Made by a program: the position numbers and the translations under genes. Of a stretch of DNA of 54,360 nt, positions 43,822 through 52,936 are shown piece after piece. Numbering within the stretch: position 1 is the stretch's first letter; each line of letters begins with the position of its first letter. The notes under the pieces are model-generated. The model was given only the letters and a program-made list of their open reading frames with translations. It had not been told where the DNA came from and ran no database searches. The stretch is from Pelatocladus maniniholoensis HA4357-MV3. GTDB taxonomy: Bacteria; Cyanobacteriota; Cyanobacteriia; Cyanobacteriales; Nostocaceae. Where the stretch lies: NCBI GenBank assembly GCA_019359115.1, contig JAHHHW010000097.1, forward strand, positions 1-54,360. Reading direction: 5' to 3'.

Positions 43822-44913
43822 TCATTTCAATTCTGGGTGCGCTCTATCTTCTAATGAAGGCGCACCCATACTATTAATAACAGCAATCATTTGATAAAGA
43901 CGCCCCAAATCTCTTTGATTGAAGTAAAGAACTAAGCGGGGTAGTTCCAATGTTTCATCTTGTCCTTCTTGAGGTAAAGCTTGGCTTTTTTCAATTCGTC
44001 CTGTCACCAGAATGTCGCTAAAATTAGCATTTAATTGCTCTACCTCCGCATCTGATAAGTCTGTTCTGAGGCGAATTACCAAGCGATCGCCTACATAGCG
44101 ACTAGAATGATAAACCTGGTAAAAACGGGTAATCGCATTACAAGCCACCACCAAATCATCTGTTACTGTATATAGACTTGGATCTTCAGGACTTACCAAG
44201 CCATTTTGCACCAATTGTTTATCAATATATTCACTCCAAGAGCGCCAGTAGTCTCCACCAGGACGGTCAATTAAGACTACGGGTACTGGGCCAAACTTAC
44301 CCGTTTGACTTAGAGTCATACACTCAAAAGCTTCATCTTGAGTGCCAAACCCACCAGGAAATAAAGCAACAGCATCACTTTCTTTTAAAAGAAATAACTT
44401 GCGAGTAAAGAAATATTTAAAATGAATCAGCTTCGGATCACCCTCAATAATTGGGTTTGCTTGCTGTTCAAAGGGTAGTTGAATATTTAGACCAAAAGAA
44501 TTTTCTCGTCCAGCACCTTCATGACCGGCTTGCATAATCCCACCACCACCACCGGTCATGACCATGAATCCTAGTTGAGTAACATAGCGAGCAAAGTCAA
44601 CAGCCATGTGATATTCTGGGCTTTCTGGTGACAGGCGAGCCGAGCCAAATATGGTCACTTTTCGGACATGTCGGTAATCATGAAAGAGTTCAAAACCACG
44701 CTCCATGTCTATTAAAGCAGCCGACATAATTTTCCAATCCAGGCGATCGACTTCACTCTCAGCCAGACGCACTATGGTAGCTAGCGCCTGCTGAATATAC
44801 CGTCGATTCTTCAACTTTGGTAAGCGCTCAAATAATTCGGCGATATCGGTTTGGAGAGACTCTAACTCTAGTATGTTAAACGACGCAGATGAGGTCATGA
44901 GAACTGTAGCCAA
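43822..44913 (-). CDS. LOG-family (lysine-decarboxylase-like) nucleotide-binding protein
   Basis: The 363-residue protein carries KVTIFGSARLSPESPEYHMA, MVMTGGGGGIMQAGHEGAGR and the defining ALFPGGFGTQDEAFECMTL (P-G-G-x-G-T-x-x-E), where R and E are catalytic in LOG phosphoribohydrolases. It is longer than single-domain LOG proteins, with about 70 residues before and 100 after the fold, as in the large cyanobacterial group. It likely cleaves a nucleoside monophosphate; the substrate is uncertain. It diverges from pdxA, 137 bases apart. Confidence 0.88.
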   Translation of the reverse strand: MATVLMTSSASFNILELESLQTDIAELFERLPKLKNRRYIQQALATIVRLAESEVDRLDWKIMSAALIDMERGFELFHDYRHVRKVTIFGSARLSPESPEYHMAVDFARYVTQLGFMVMTGGGGGIMQAGHEGAGRENSFGLNIQLPFEQQANPIIEGDPKLIHFKYFFTRKLFLLKESDAVALFPGGFGTQDEAFECMTLSQTGKFGPVPVVLIDRPGGDYWRSWSEYIDKQLVQNGLVSPEDPSLYTVTDDLVVACNAITRFYQVYHSSRYVGDRLVIRLRTDLSDAEVEQLNANFSDILVTGRIEKSQALPQEGQDETLELPRLVLYFNQRDLGRLYQMIAVINSMGAPSLEDRAHPELK

Positions 44914-45050
44914 TGCGGCACTATATTGTACCTAAATTTGCTCTAATGTGGAATTTATCAGTGTATACAATAGGTGCAAAACCCAGTCTTTTCAAAGCTG
45001 GGATTTGCACTAAAGGCAATTTTAATTGCCGTCAGACATGGTAATACAAT

Positions 45051-46139
45051 ATGTCTCAGTCCCAATCGAATCAAAACAACCTCATATCACCATTACAGCA
45101 TCGCCCACGTCTAGCGATCACTTTAGGAGATCCAGCCGGAATCGGCCCAGAAGTGATATTAAAAGCTTTGGCAGATCCAGAACTGAGCAAAATTTTTGAT
45201 GTGACGGTTGTGGGTAGCCAAGATTTACTATTGAGAAATTATACTAAGCTTCTTGTCAGTGGTAATTTAGTACCTCTAGCTAATCCAGAAAATCTATCTA
45301 TTCTGGATGTAGCATTAGAAGCACAAGTTAAACGCGAAATTGTGATGGGGACAGGTAATGCAGCCAGTGGTGCAGCTAGTTTTGCCTATATGGAACATGC
45401 GATCGCTCGCACTCAAAAAGGTGAATTTGATGCGATAGTGACTGCTCCGATTGCCAAATCTGCTTGGAAAGCAGCAGGATATGATTATCCAGGGCAAACA
45501 GAACTTTTAGCCGAAAAGTCAGGTACAGATAAATTTGGCATGTTGTTCGTAGCGCGATCGCCCCACACTAATTGGACATTACGGTGTTTATTAGCCACTA
45601 CACATATACCTTTATGTCAAGTACCTGAAGCATTAACACCAGAGTTGCTGACAAAAAAACTCGATTTGCTGGTGGAGTGTTTAGAGAAAGATTTTGGTCT
45701 TGATAGTGGCAGAATTGCGATCGCGGGTTTAAATCCCCACAGTGGTGAACAGGGACAACTCGGACATGAAGAACTAGATAAAATTATTCCCTGGTTAGAA
45801 CAAGAACGTCAAAAACGTCCCCAATGGCAACTATATGGCCCAATCCCGCCCGATACAATGTGGGTTGAGCCAGGTAAAGCGTGGTACGGTGGCGTTGACT
45901 CAACCAAAGCCGCAGACGCTTACCTGGCACTTTACCACGATCAAGGTCTAATTCCGGTTAAATTAATGGCATTTGACCGCGCCGTCAATACATCTATTGG
46001 TCTACCTTTTATTCGTACCTCACCAGATCACGGTACAGCGTTTGATATTGCAGGTAAAGGAATTGCTGATGCAACCAGTATGAAAGCAGCGATCAACTTA
46101 GCAGGTGAATTAGCAAGAGTGAGAGGACAAGGCGAATAA
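45051..46139 (+). CDS. pdxA: 4-hydroxythreonine-4-phosphate dehydrogenase
   Basis: PdxA acts in the deoxyxylulose-5-phosphate-dependent route to pyridoxal phosphate, oxidising 4-phosphohydroxy-L-threonine with NAD. The 362-residue protein has [40 protein letters not shown] and [17 protein letters not shown]. It also has [18 protein letters not shown] and [40 protein letters not shown] (split), including the conserved metal-binding histidines. Full length, with about 18 extra N-terminal residues. Confidence 0.96.
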   Translation: MSQSQSNQNNLISPLQHRPRLAITLGDPAGIGPEVILKALADPELSKIFDVTVVGSQDLLLRNYTKLLVSGNLVPLANPENLSILDVALEAQVKREIVMGTGNAASGAASFAYMEHAIARTQKGEFDAIVTAPIAKSAWKAAGYDYPGQTELLAEKSGTDKFGMLFVARSPHTNWTLRCLLATTHIPLCQVPEALTPELLTKKLDLLVECLEKDFGLDSGRIAIAGLNPHSGEQGQLGHEELDKIIPWLEQERQKRPQWQLYGPIPPDTMWVEPGKAWYGGVDSTKAADAYLALYHDQGLIPVKLMAFDRAVNTSIGLPFIRTSPDHGTAFDIAGKGIADATSMKAAINLAGELARVRGQGE

Positions 46140-46150
46140 TTACCAACAAA

Positions 46151-46178
46151 CTCTTGACTCTTGACCCTTGACCCTTGA
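46151..46178. repeat. Heptamer tandem repeat (CYCTTGA)4
   Basis: CTCTTGA, CTCTTGA, CCCTTGA and CCCTTGA lie in direct succession just after the pdxA stop. A short tandemly repeated sequence in a 76-base gap. Confidence 0.8.
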
Positions 46179-46215
46179 CTATTATTTGTGGTGTTTTTAA
46201 CAATCACAATCAACG

Positions 46216-46728
46216 ATGAATAATAACAAACTTCGCAACATACTCATCGGGACTGGAATTGCTGCTGTTGGTGCTATTGGAACTAAAGCCGCAGTAGATT
46301 ATTTCCGTAATCGTGGGAAGGAAGAAGTTGTTGATGAAAGTCAAGGCGACGCTGTAGCTACATCTCCCCAAGAAGTTGCTTATGCAACTGTAGAAACAAA
46401 CTCTGTACAAGATTTTCTAGATAAAAGTTTTGGTGAAGCAGGGCGTTATGTCCCAAATCGTCCACCCAAAATATTTGATTATGAAGACAATCAATATATG
46501 GTCATTTGGGCATACGACAATAAGCAACAAAAAAATCAAATGTTGGCTTTTATCTACACAGATCAAGGTCGGAAGATGATCGCTAGTGTTGGGTATACCA
46601 ATCAGAAAACTGACTACAATCTTAATTTAGATAGCACACCTTTTGCTGTGGAAGTGAATAATCAACAATTGCGTTCTGGAAAATCTGAAACTGGTGGAAC
46701 AAGTGATGTTGATTTTGTGTTGGCTTAA
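46216..46728 (+). CDS. Hypothetical protein with N-terminal membrane anchor
   Basis: The 170-residue protein starts MNNNKLRNILIGTGIAAVGA followed by IGTKAAVDYF, a single membrane segment or uncleaved signal. The soluble part reads EAGRYVPNRPPKIFDYEDNQ, YMVIWAYDNKQQKNQMLAFI and YTDQGRKMIASVGYTNQKTD, a beta-rich fold. I do not recognise the family. It is followed by a terminator. Confidence 0.72.
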   Translation: MNNNKLRNILIGTGIAAVGAIGTKAAVDYFRNRGKEEVVDESQGDAVATSPQEVAYATVETNSVQDFLDKSFGEAGRYVPNRPPKIFDYEDNQYMVIWAYDNKQQKNQMLAFIYTDQGRKMIASVGYTNQKTDYNLNLDSTPFAVEVNNQQLRSGKSETGGTSDVDFVLA

Positions 46729-46754
46729 AAATTTTTGAATTGATTTTTTTTGTT

Positions 46755-46780
46755 AAGGTGGTTGAAAAGCCACCTTTTTC
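46755..46780 (+). terminator. Rho-independent terminator
   Basis: AAGGTGG and CCACCTT enclose TTGAAAAG, then TTTCTTAATTTTTT, 27 bases after the preceding stop. Confidence 0.8.
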
Positions 46781-46788
46781 TTAATTTT

Positions 46789-46905
46789 TTATAAGGTTGC
46801 TTCGTTAAGAAAATGTACCCATAAAGCGCCTGAGTTTTTAGCAGCTTCAGCAAGCCGTCGATCAGCTGTCCAAAATTCTGCTTCATATAAATTTCTCGAT
46901 TTTTT
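46789..46905 (-). pseudogene. VapC/PIN-domain toxin, C-terminal relic
   Basis: On the minus strand a frame reads RNLYEAEFWTADRRLAEAAK then NSGALWVHFLNEATL and TAA (46789-46791). F/W-x-T-x-D-x-R-L-A-x-A-A is the last acidic motif of PIN-domain ribonucleases. Upstream, the similar-looking PSLEIEKNREIY is in another frame across a run of A, so a frameshift is present, and the catalytic front part is missing. No VapB antitoxin gene is seen. Confidence 0.5.
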
Positions 46906-47001
46906 TCAATTTCAAGTGAAGGTAAACCAATCTTTAGTAATTCTAATATTATTTTTTCCAGAGTTTGAATATTTAGTAAGTAGTGAAAATTTTAGATTAT
47001 A

Positions 47002-48630
47002 TTATTTCAGTTCAATGGCATCTCTGGTAATTTTATACGCTTCTACAAAAGTTCGATAGGATTCTTGAGAAATCTGTTCAGCAATTAAGTCACTTGCTAC
47101 TTGTTCAAGAATTTGATCTAATTTTGTTTGTAGTAAATCTTTCCTGATGGTTTTATCTTGTAATAATGCGACAACTGCCTTAATATACTCCGCAGAAATT
47201 TCTCTTTGTTTTTGCTCAATTTCTTGATAATAAATTTCTTTTTCTCTGTCTATTGCTTCTCTTGTAGTTTTATAAGCTTCATTAAAAGTACGAAATGACT
47301 CTTGAGAAATTCTTTCGGCGATTAAAGCCTCGGCAGCATTTTTAAAAGTATGATCAAGTTGTTTTTGTCTATCTTCCAGCTTACCTATACCTTTATCCAT
47401 CAGTTTGATAGCCGTATTAATATAATCATCGGCTTTATCTTTTTTACTACGCTCTACCCATAATTTAAGTTGTTGGAACCAGGAAGCTACTAGTAAGAAT
47501 ATTGTTAAAATTAAAGCTAAAAAATCTGCATTTTCTTGAACAAAAGATGGTTTATCTCGTTCGTAAAAAGCGATCGCACCTGGATGAATTGGAATACCTG
47601 TACCATCATTATCTCTAGGACGTTTAATGCTAGCAACTAAAGGTTTGACTTCGGCATGATTTTCAGCGATCGCATCTGCTATTTCTTGACGATTTTCAAA
47701 TATAATTCGTGTAATTTCTCTAATTACGTTGTCATCGATTTTTTGGCTAGCCACCAATAGCCGATCTATAGCTACTGTATCTAATTCAGCCAATGGCATC
47801 GGCGGATTACCCCTGTATGCTCCTTGGGGAATTTTCGCATTTTCAAAGGCAGGATACTTGATTTTCATTGCTTGTGCTTGAGCAATTGGTAGCAAGCGCC
47901 CATCTTGGTCTTGAACAAGCTTGGCAATACCAAGATTACCTAAAGCGCGGACACGAAACAGCACATCTGCTCTTTTTGATTTAAAGTCTTCTTCTGCTTG
48001 CCTATCATCGTAATAATTACTCTGTAAACCTAAAATAATCACATCTGCTTTATCTTGTTTTACCAAACCATAATGTTCTGCGATTTTCAAAAAAGATTTA
48101 TATTGTCCACCTTTAGCTGGTAAAGCAATGGTTTTACCCCGTAGTTGTTCAAATTCCTGAATATTTGGATCTCTGACAACTAACTGAAATAAATCTTGAT
48201 ACAACACTGCTACAGCCCGTGGAGAAGCTTGAATCTGAGAAATTGCTGAGTGAGATTGACGACTTTCAATTAGATCCATTTCTTGGCCAATAACATCTGC
48301 TTGAGCCGTCACTAATTCAGCTTTTCCTGTCTGTAACATTTCTAAATTTTGTGTCGTACCGCCTGTTGCAACTACTTTAATGTTAATGTTGGATTTCTTT
48401 TGTACAACCTTTTGAATAGCTTCGCTAATAATATAACTTTCTCCTTCTGGATCTCCCGCAGCCAGGATAAGTTGCGGTGAAGTGAGGCGGAGAATTAGAT
48501 TCCAGATAATAAATAAAACTAAACCAACACTGGCAAAACCAAGGCTAATAAATACTAATTTTGATTGAGGATCAAGGTTTTCAAAAACATTGATAAACCC
48601 TAAAGTTCGAGGATTTTTAGATGTAGACAT
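47002..48630 (-). CDS. TAXI-type solute-binding protein with two membrane segments and duplicated coiled-coil tail
   Basis: The 542-residue protein has a membrane anchor (LVFISLGFASVGLVLFIIWN) near residue 27-47. A TAXI-family TRAP solute-binding domain follows (LAAGDPEGESYIISEAIQKV; VVATGGTTQNLEMLQTGKAE; RGKTIALPAKGGQY; IPIHPGAIAFYERD). A second membrane segment (FLALILTIFLLVASWF) lies near 375-392, with a cytoplasmic coiled-coil tail. The tail holds two similar units, AEALIAERISQESFRTFNEA YKTTREAID (split) and ASDLIAEQISQESYRTFVEA YKITRDAIE (split). No TRAP permease gene is near, so a sensor rather than a transporter role is suspected. Confidence 0.8.
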   Translation of the reverse strand: MSTSKNPRTLGFINVFENLDPQSKLVFISLGFASVGLVLFIIWNLILRLTSPQLILAAGDPEGESYIISEAIQKVVQKKSNINIKVVATGGTTQNLEMLQTGKAELVTAQADVIGQEMDLIESRQSHSAISQIQASPRAVAVLYQDLFQLVVRDPNIQEFEQLRGKTIALPAKGGQYKSFLKIAEHYGLVKQDKADVIILGLQSNYYDDRQAEEDFKSKRADVLFRVRALGNLGIAKLVQDQDGRLLPIAQAQAMKIKYPAFENAKIPQGAYRGNPPMPLAELDTVAIDRLLVASQKIDDNVIREITRIIFENRQEIADAIAENHAEVKPLVASIKRPRDNDGTGIPIHPGAIAFYERDKPSFVQENADFLALILTIFLLVASWFQQLKLWVERSKKDKADDYINTAIKLMDKGIGKLEDRQKQLDHTFKNAAEALIAERISQESFRTFNEAYKTTREAIDREKEIYYQEIEQKQREISAEYIKAVVALLQDKTIRKDLLQTKLDQILEQVASDLIAEQISQESYRTFVEAYKITRDAIELK

Positions 48631-48969
48631 ACATGTAAAATTTTATTCAGTCAGGCATTTAAGAATAAGATATTTTGATGTATTATATTTGACGAAGATT
48701 AATTTTTGGTTAAGTGTTAAAAATTATCTACAAACTGACAAAATGAATTTTGAAATCAAGCAATATACCTCCAGATAGATAGGAAGAAATTCATCAGCTT
48801 CATTCTCAAGAAAGAGAAGTTTTAGTAGCTTTTTTAGGTACATTTTGGTCAGTGATTCAAATTCTGCACTCATCTGTAGGAGATTCAAAGCCGGAGGACG
48901 CTTGTTTGTTCATGTCTTGACGTTCTCAGGCTTTGTGAATTTGCTTAGTCTAATAAATGAGGAAAAATT
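48631..48969. other. Intergenic stretch with weak coding remnant
   Basis: A short frame (EEIHQLHSQEREVLVAFLGT, about 48780-48920) looks coding-like but has no start and is broken by a TAG. Otherwise the stretch is AT-rich and holds the upstream region of the rhodanese-like gene. Confidence 0.4.
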
Positions 48970-49425
48970 ATGGATAACAAACTTGTAGAAAATATTATTC
49001 CTTCACAACCCCCAATCAATGGACAGTCTGATGTGCATGTATTGAAATCTCGTTTAGAGTGGGGAGAACCTGCGCTAACAATTCTAGATGTGCGCGATCG
49101 CCAAACTCACAACCAAGGTCATATCACAGGTGCGATGCCAATGCCATTAAATGAATTGGTAGATCGTGCAACGGCAACCATCGCTAAAAGCCGTGATATC
49201 TATGTTTATGGTGCTAATGACGAAGAAACAGCCCAAGCCGCACAGTCGTTGAGAAGCGCTGGCTTTGAACATGTTTGTGAACTTAAAGGCGGTTTACCTG
49301 CATGGAAAGCAATTGGTGGTGCAACCGAAGGTGTTGTAGAAGCACAAGTTGCTCCTAGTGCTGGTGCATACAATGTTGTGGATCGCATGAAAGAACACAC
49401 AGAACATGCGGAAAAAGAAGTATAA
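48970..49425 (+). CDS. Rhodanese-fold protein lacking the active-site cysteine
   Basis: The 151-residue protein has the rhodanese order: LTILDVRDRQTHNQGHITGA MPMPLNEL (split), then RDIYVYGANDEETAQAAQSL and GFEHVCELKGGLPAWKAIGG. In active sulfurtransferases the loop after the fourth strand is C-x4-R. Here residue 81 is Gly and the loop reads GANDEET, with no Cys. The fold is therefore likely used for binding, not sulfur transfer. An acidic/His-rich tail (MKEHTEHAEKEV) ends it. Ribosome site GAGGAAA before the ATG. Confidence 0.85.
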   Translation: MDNKLVENIIPSQPPINGQSDVHVLKSRLEWGEPALTILDVRDRQTHNQGHITGAMPMPLNELVDRATATIAKSRDIYVYGANDEETAQAAQSLRSAGFEHVCELKGGLPAWKAIGGATEGVVEAQVAPSAGAYNVVDRMKEHTEHAEKEV

Positions 49426-49430
49426 ATTTT

Positions 49431-49458
49431 AGTCATTAGTCATTAGTCATTAGTCATT
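49431..49458. repeat. Heptamer tandem repeat (AGTCATT)4
   Basis: Four exact AGTCATT copies, then an imperfect one and an inverted relative (AATGACCAATGACTAAT, 49470-49486), lie between the convergent rhodanese-like and RNase D genes. The inverted halves can form a hairpin. Confidence 0.85.
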
Positions 49459-49495
49459 AAGTCATAAACAATGACCAATGACTAATAACCAGAAG

Positions 49496-50125
49496 TCAAT
49501 GTTCAAAAATATCTTTGAATTGCAACAAATCTAGGGAAACTATAGTCGGTAAAAACTGAAAGCATTCTTGAGCGATTTGCAAACGTTCTTCTCGTTTAAG
49601 CATTGCGATTAATTTCTGTTGAACTTTGAGTAAGTAACGGACATCGTTAGCAGCGTAACTAAGTTGAGCTTCGGTGAGTCGATCAGCGTTTCCCCAATCA
49701 GAACTTTGGGAACTTTTATCTAGTTCTACTTGTTCTAATTCTTGCACCACATCTTTCAGTCCATGACGTGGGGTGTAGGTGCGAACTAATTTACTAGCTA
49801 TTTTGGTACAGAAAACTGGATTGACGTGAATGCCGAGATGGTAACGTAAGGTAGCAACATCGAAACGGGCAAAGTGAAAGACTTTAACAATATTCGCCGC
49901 TTCTAGCAATTTTTTTAAGTTAGGCGCTTCAGTTTGTCCTTTAGCAACACGAATGGCTGTTACTTGGCCTTGGCTATTACATAGTTGTACCAAGCACAAG
50001 CGATCGCGCTGCGGTATTAATCCCATTGTTTCTGTATCAACTGCGATCGCATCAGCTTGTAAATACTGGGATAGAGAAGCATCTCTAAGGTCGCGATCGC
50101 AAACTTGAAAATCTTGTAATTCCAT
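49496..50125 (-). CDS. RNase D-type 3'-5' exonuclease
   Basis: From ATG 50125 the protein has 209 residues. The DEDDy exonuclease motifs are complete: ADAIAVDTETMGL with D30 and E32, VKVFHFARFDVATLRYHL with the second Asp, and LSYAANDVRYLLKVQQKL with Tyr and the last Asp. RNase D trims tRNA and other structured RNA. The HRDC domain of long RNase D is absent, as in the short cyanobacterial form. An in-frame ATG at 50170 adds 15 Cys-rich residues that look non-native. Confidence 0.9.
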   Translation of the reverse strand: MELQDFQVCDRDLRDASLSQYLQADAIAVDTETMGLIPQRDRLCLVQLCNSQGQVTAIRVAKGQTEAPNLKKLLEAANIVKVFHFARFDVATLRYHLGIHVNPVFCTKIASKLVRTYTPRHGLKDVVQELEQVELDKSSQSSDWGNADRLTEAQLSYAANDVRYLLKVQQKLIAMLKREERLQIAQECFQFLPTIVSLDLLQFKDIFEH

Positions 50126-50228
50126 GTAATCGTCACAAAAAAAGCAGTGTCTACTAGAAAATAATCTCACTAGACACTACATTATTGTAGTTGTTGGTTA
50201 GTGGTTAATGGCTAATAAAAATTACCAA

Positions 50229-50771
50229 TTACCGATTACCAATGAAAATTTGTGTCAAATAAACTTCACCCTTACTATTGGTCGCTACACCAATTCCGGT
50301 TAGATTGTAATTGCCTTTAATGTTGACTAGATGTTCAGGACTTTTGATCCAGCCAGTGACAGCTTCTGCTGCTGGGTCACTATATCCTAGATTGTAAGCA
50401 ACATTTTCGGCGGCGCTGATGTAGCGAATAGGAACAGCATTAACTCGTCTTTCAAATCCTTGATGACTAAAGGGGACTTTACCTCTAGCCATATTTTGAC
50501 TATGAATTTTTGCTTGTTTAGAGATATTAGCATTTAGAGTTAGTTTTTTTAGACCCAGAGAAGCACGATATCGATTAATTCGCTCAAAAACTAATTTTTC
50601 CAAATCAGTTGTTTTGAAAGTAACAGCAGACGTAATCTGAGGTGGTGAAGTCAGTAACGTCTGATTGGCGAATAATTTTTTTGTTGAAGTGTGACCTAGT
50701 GAAGTGGTTGTTAAGCCACCAGCAAGGACAAGCATACTTAAAGCAGTGCCAAAAGCAGATTGTCGGATCAT
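50229..50771 (-). CDS. Secreted CAP-domain (SCP/PR-1-like) protein
   Basis: The 180-residue protein has a signal peptide (MIRQSAFGTALSMLVLAGGL TTTSLGHT, split) and a CAP domain: VFERINRYRASLGLKKLTLN, AKIHSQNMARGKVPFSHQGF, AAENVAYNLGYSDPAAEAVT and GWIKSPEHLVNIKGNYNLTG. The H-S...S-H-x-G-F...A-E-N and W-x-x-S-P-x-H motifs are conserved. Function of bacterial CAP proteins is largely unknown; periplasmic or extracellular location is expected. Confidence 0.92.
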   Translation of the reverse strand: MIRQSAFGTALSMLVLAGGLTTTSLGHTSTKKLFANQTLLTSPPQITSAVTFKTTDLEKLVFERINRYRASLGLKKLTLNANISKQAKIHSQNMARGKVPFSHQGFERRVNAVPIRYISAAENVAYNLGYSDPAAEAVTGWIKSPEHLVNIKGNYNLTGIGVATNSKGEVYLTQIFIGNR

Positions 50772-51178
50772 GAACGATTACTTAAGTAGTTTACTTGATT
50801 GATGAGACACGCACCCTGGATTTTTGTTTCTTGAGATACTTGTATATTTTTCAGGATTCAAGAACTTTCCAAATGTTTGTCTATCCCGATTTTGGCGTTA
50901 ATTACAGTTAATTACAATCCTCTAAATGTGAAGTAATTTCAAATAAAAAATGAAAAGTTCAAGAAGTTAAATAAATACCTAATTTTATCCTCTGTATTTG
51001 CACTTAATTAATTTTACTGTTTTTTCTACATCATCACACATTTATACCTTTACATCTTTTTTAATAAAAATTAAATAACTATTAAATGGTCTCAATTCCT
51101 ACTCTTGAAAGCTGGAAAAATTGTTATTTTCCTGAGCGAATAAAGCTTTAAATAGCTGGATTCCATTATTGAGCTAAA
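50772..51178. other. AT-rich intergenic region between divergent genes
   Basis: No coding frame was found. It contains the promoters of the CAP gene (minus) and the truncated Tat gene (plus); elements were not resolved. TTGACA-like motifs are absent. Confidence 0.5.
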
Positions 51179-51406
51179 TTGATGAGTCAAATTAATGGAT
51201 TTGTTAGACGTCGTTATTTCTTGAAGCTAGCAGGCGCAGGAAGTATTGGTATGGTAGCCAGTGTTACTGGTTGTGATCTATCAGCCAATATAGAGCAAGC
51301 GATCGCGCCCCAAACAACTTTAGCTGATGCTGTAACAGCTAATCGCATTCCAGTTAATCCAGAAAATCTTTTATTTGTCAAGTTCGCATTATCCCAAATT
51401 AGATGA
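51179..51406 (+). pseudogene. Tat-signal lipoprotein, N-terminal fragment
   Basis: The 75-codon frame begins MMSQINGFVRRRYFLKLAGA GSIGMVASVTGCDLS (split). It has a twin-arginine motif (R-R-R-Y-F-L-K, residues 10-16), a hydrophobic core and a lipobox-like cysteine at 32. The mature part stops after 43 residues. A TAG follows, and a different frame continues with coding-like text (SHYPKLDELTLTAQSPAKSS) up to the sufE-type start. It seems to be the head of a larger periplasmic protein cut by deletion; the original protein is unknown. Confidence 0.6.
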
Positions 51407-51479
51407 GCTTACCCTGACTGCACAATCACCTGCAAAATCATCTAAACTCAAGGTGTATGCTCGCTTGCTGAACTGTGTT

Positions 51480-51908
51480 ATGTCCTCTATCCTAAACTCG
51501 CTGCCACCAAACCTTGCCAAAATTGTCCAGCGCTTTCAACGTGCTACTGACCCGAAACGACGCTATGAGCAGCTCATTTGGTATGGTCAGAAGCTGAAGG
51601 AATTTCCAGAAGCTGATAAAATCTCAGAAAATAAAGTACCTGGATGTGTTTCCCAAGTTTATATTACGGCTGCTTTGGCAGACGATAAAGTCATATTTCA
51701 AGGCGATTCAGATTCTCAATTAACTAAAGGATTAGTCGGTCTTTTAATTGAAGGTTTGAATGAACTTACCCCTGCTGAAATTGTTCAACTTACTCCAGAT
51801 TTTATTCAAGAAACTGGCTTAAATGTTAGCCTGACACCTTCTCGTGCTAATGGTTTTTATAATATCTTCAAGACTATGCAAAAGAAAGCTTTGGAATGTC
51901 AAAATTAG
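51480..51908 (+). CDS. sufE: SufE-family protein
   Basis: SufE accepts persulfide sulfur from the cysteine desulfurase SufS and passes it to Fe-S cluster assembly. The 142-residue protein from ATG 51480 has IVQRFQRATDPKRRYEQLIW YGQKLKEFP (split), then ENKVPGCVSQVYI with the acceptor C56. KGLVGLLIEGLNELTPAEIV and TPSRANGFYNIFKTMQKKAL complete the family signature. A longer start at 51375 is open, but its 35 residues belong to the upstream relic. sufS and other suf genes are not in the window. Confidence 0.93.
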   Translation: MSSILNSLPPNLAKIVQRFQRATDPKRRYEQLIWYGQKLKEFPEADKISENKVPGCVSQVYITAALADDKVIFQGDSDSQLTKGLVGLLIEGLNELTPAEIVQLTPDFIQETGLNVSLTPSRANGFYNIFKTMQKKALECQN

Positions 51909-51994
51909 GAGAAAAGGGAAAATATAAATTTTGTGTTTACAGTTTAATTAATAATAAAAGTTATTAAGAATCAATCATCATAAAAATTTGTCTC

Positions 51995-52909
51995 ATGTCA
52001 AATAATTTATTATCATCTCCTACTAATTTTGGTATCGGTGGAGTAGTCAAAGAACTCACCTGGAACTGGGAGAATCAGCAATCGCAGATTGTTTATGAAA
52101 CTATTGGTAATGGATCGCCGCTATTGCTACTTCCTGCTTTTAGTACTGTGTCTACACGAGAAGAAATGAGTGGGATAGCTAAGTTACTTGCTCCCTATTT
52201 TCAAGTTGTCGCTGTAGATTGGCCTGGATTCGGAGATTCTTCTCGTTTACCTGTAAATTACGAACCTGCAATTTATGAGCATTTTCTCGAATATTTTGTT
52301 ACCTCGGTATTTAATATTCCTGTAGCAGTGGTTGCTGCTGGTCATAGTGCAGCTTATGTTCTGCAATTAGCTCGTAAGAATTCCTCAGTATTTTCACGAT
52401 TGGTTTTAGTCGCACCTACTTGGCGTGGTCCCCTACCAACAATGGGTGTAGATCGACAACTAGCAAGGGTATTTAGGGAAATAGTGCGATCGCCTATTGT
52501 GGGACAAGTACTCTACAAGCTCAACACCGTACCATCTTTTTTAAGTTTTATGTACCGTCGCCATGTCTATGTAGATGCGGCCAAACTTACCCCTAGCTTC
52601 ATTGAGCATAAGTGGCAAAATACCCAACAACCAGGAGCTAGATTTGCACCTGCTGCTTTTGTGACGGGAAATCTCGACGCTGTACACAATCAGGCTGATT
52701 TTTTGGCGTTGGTTCAAGATTTATCTGTACCTTTACTGGTGGTTATTGGAGAATCTTCTCCCAGTAAATCCCGTGCTGACATGGATGCTTTGGCAGAAAT
52801 AAGCGGAGTCCAAACAACAACACTTCCTGGTTCTTTAGGAATGCATGAAGAATATCCAGAAGCAGTGACAAAAATTATTTTGCCCTTTTTGAGGACTATC
52901 GTATCTTGA
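51995..52909 (+). CDS. Alpha/beta hydrolase
   Basis: The 304-residue protein has the alpha/beta hydrolase order: SPLLLLPAFSTVSTREEMSG, VVAVDWPGFGDSSRLP, then the nucleophile elbow AAGHSAAYV with S118. A cap region and the catalytic H284 in GSLGMHEEYPEA near the C-terminus follow, with an acid candidate in VTGNLDAVHN. The S-x-x instead of G-S-G after the nucleophile, and no signal peptide, suggest a cytosolic esterase-like or haloperoxidase-like enzyme. Substrate unknown. Confidence 0.85.
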   Translation: MSNNLLSSPTNFGIGGVVKELTWNWENQQSQIVYETIGNGSPLLLLPAFSTVSTREEMSGIAKLLAPYFQVVAVDWPGFGDSSRLPVNYEPAIYEHFLEYFVTSVFNIPVAVVAAGHSAAYVLQLARKNSSVFSRLVLVAPTWRGPLPTMGVDRQLARVFREIVRSPIVGQVLYKLNTVPSFLSFMYRRHVYVDAAKLTPSFIEHKWQNTQQPGARFAPAAFVTGNLDAVHNQADFLALVQDLSVPLLVVIGESSPSKSRADMDALAEISGVQTTTLPGSLGMHEEYPEAVTKIILPFLRTIVS

Positions 52910-52936
52910 CATTCATAAATATAGATAAAAAACAAG

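Noticed and set aside
48743-48778. Short frame MNFEIKQYTSR and following EEIHQLHSQEREV frame
   Set aside because: The two are in different frames, with stops and no start; insufficient to call a gene.
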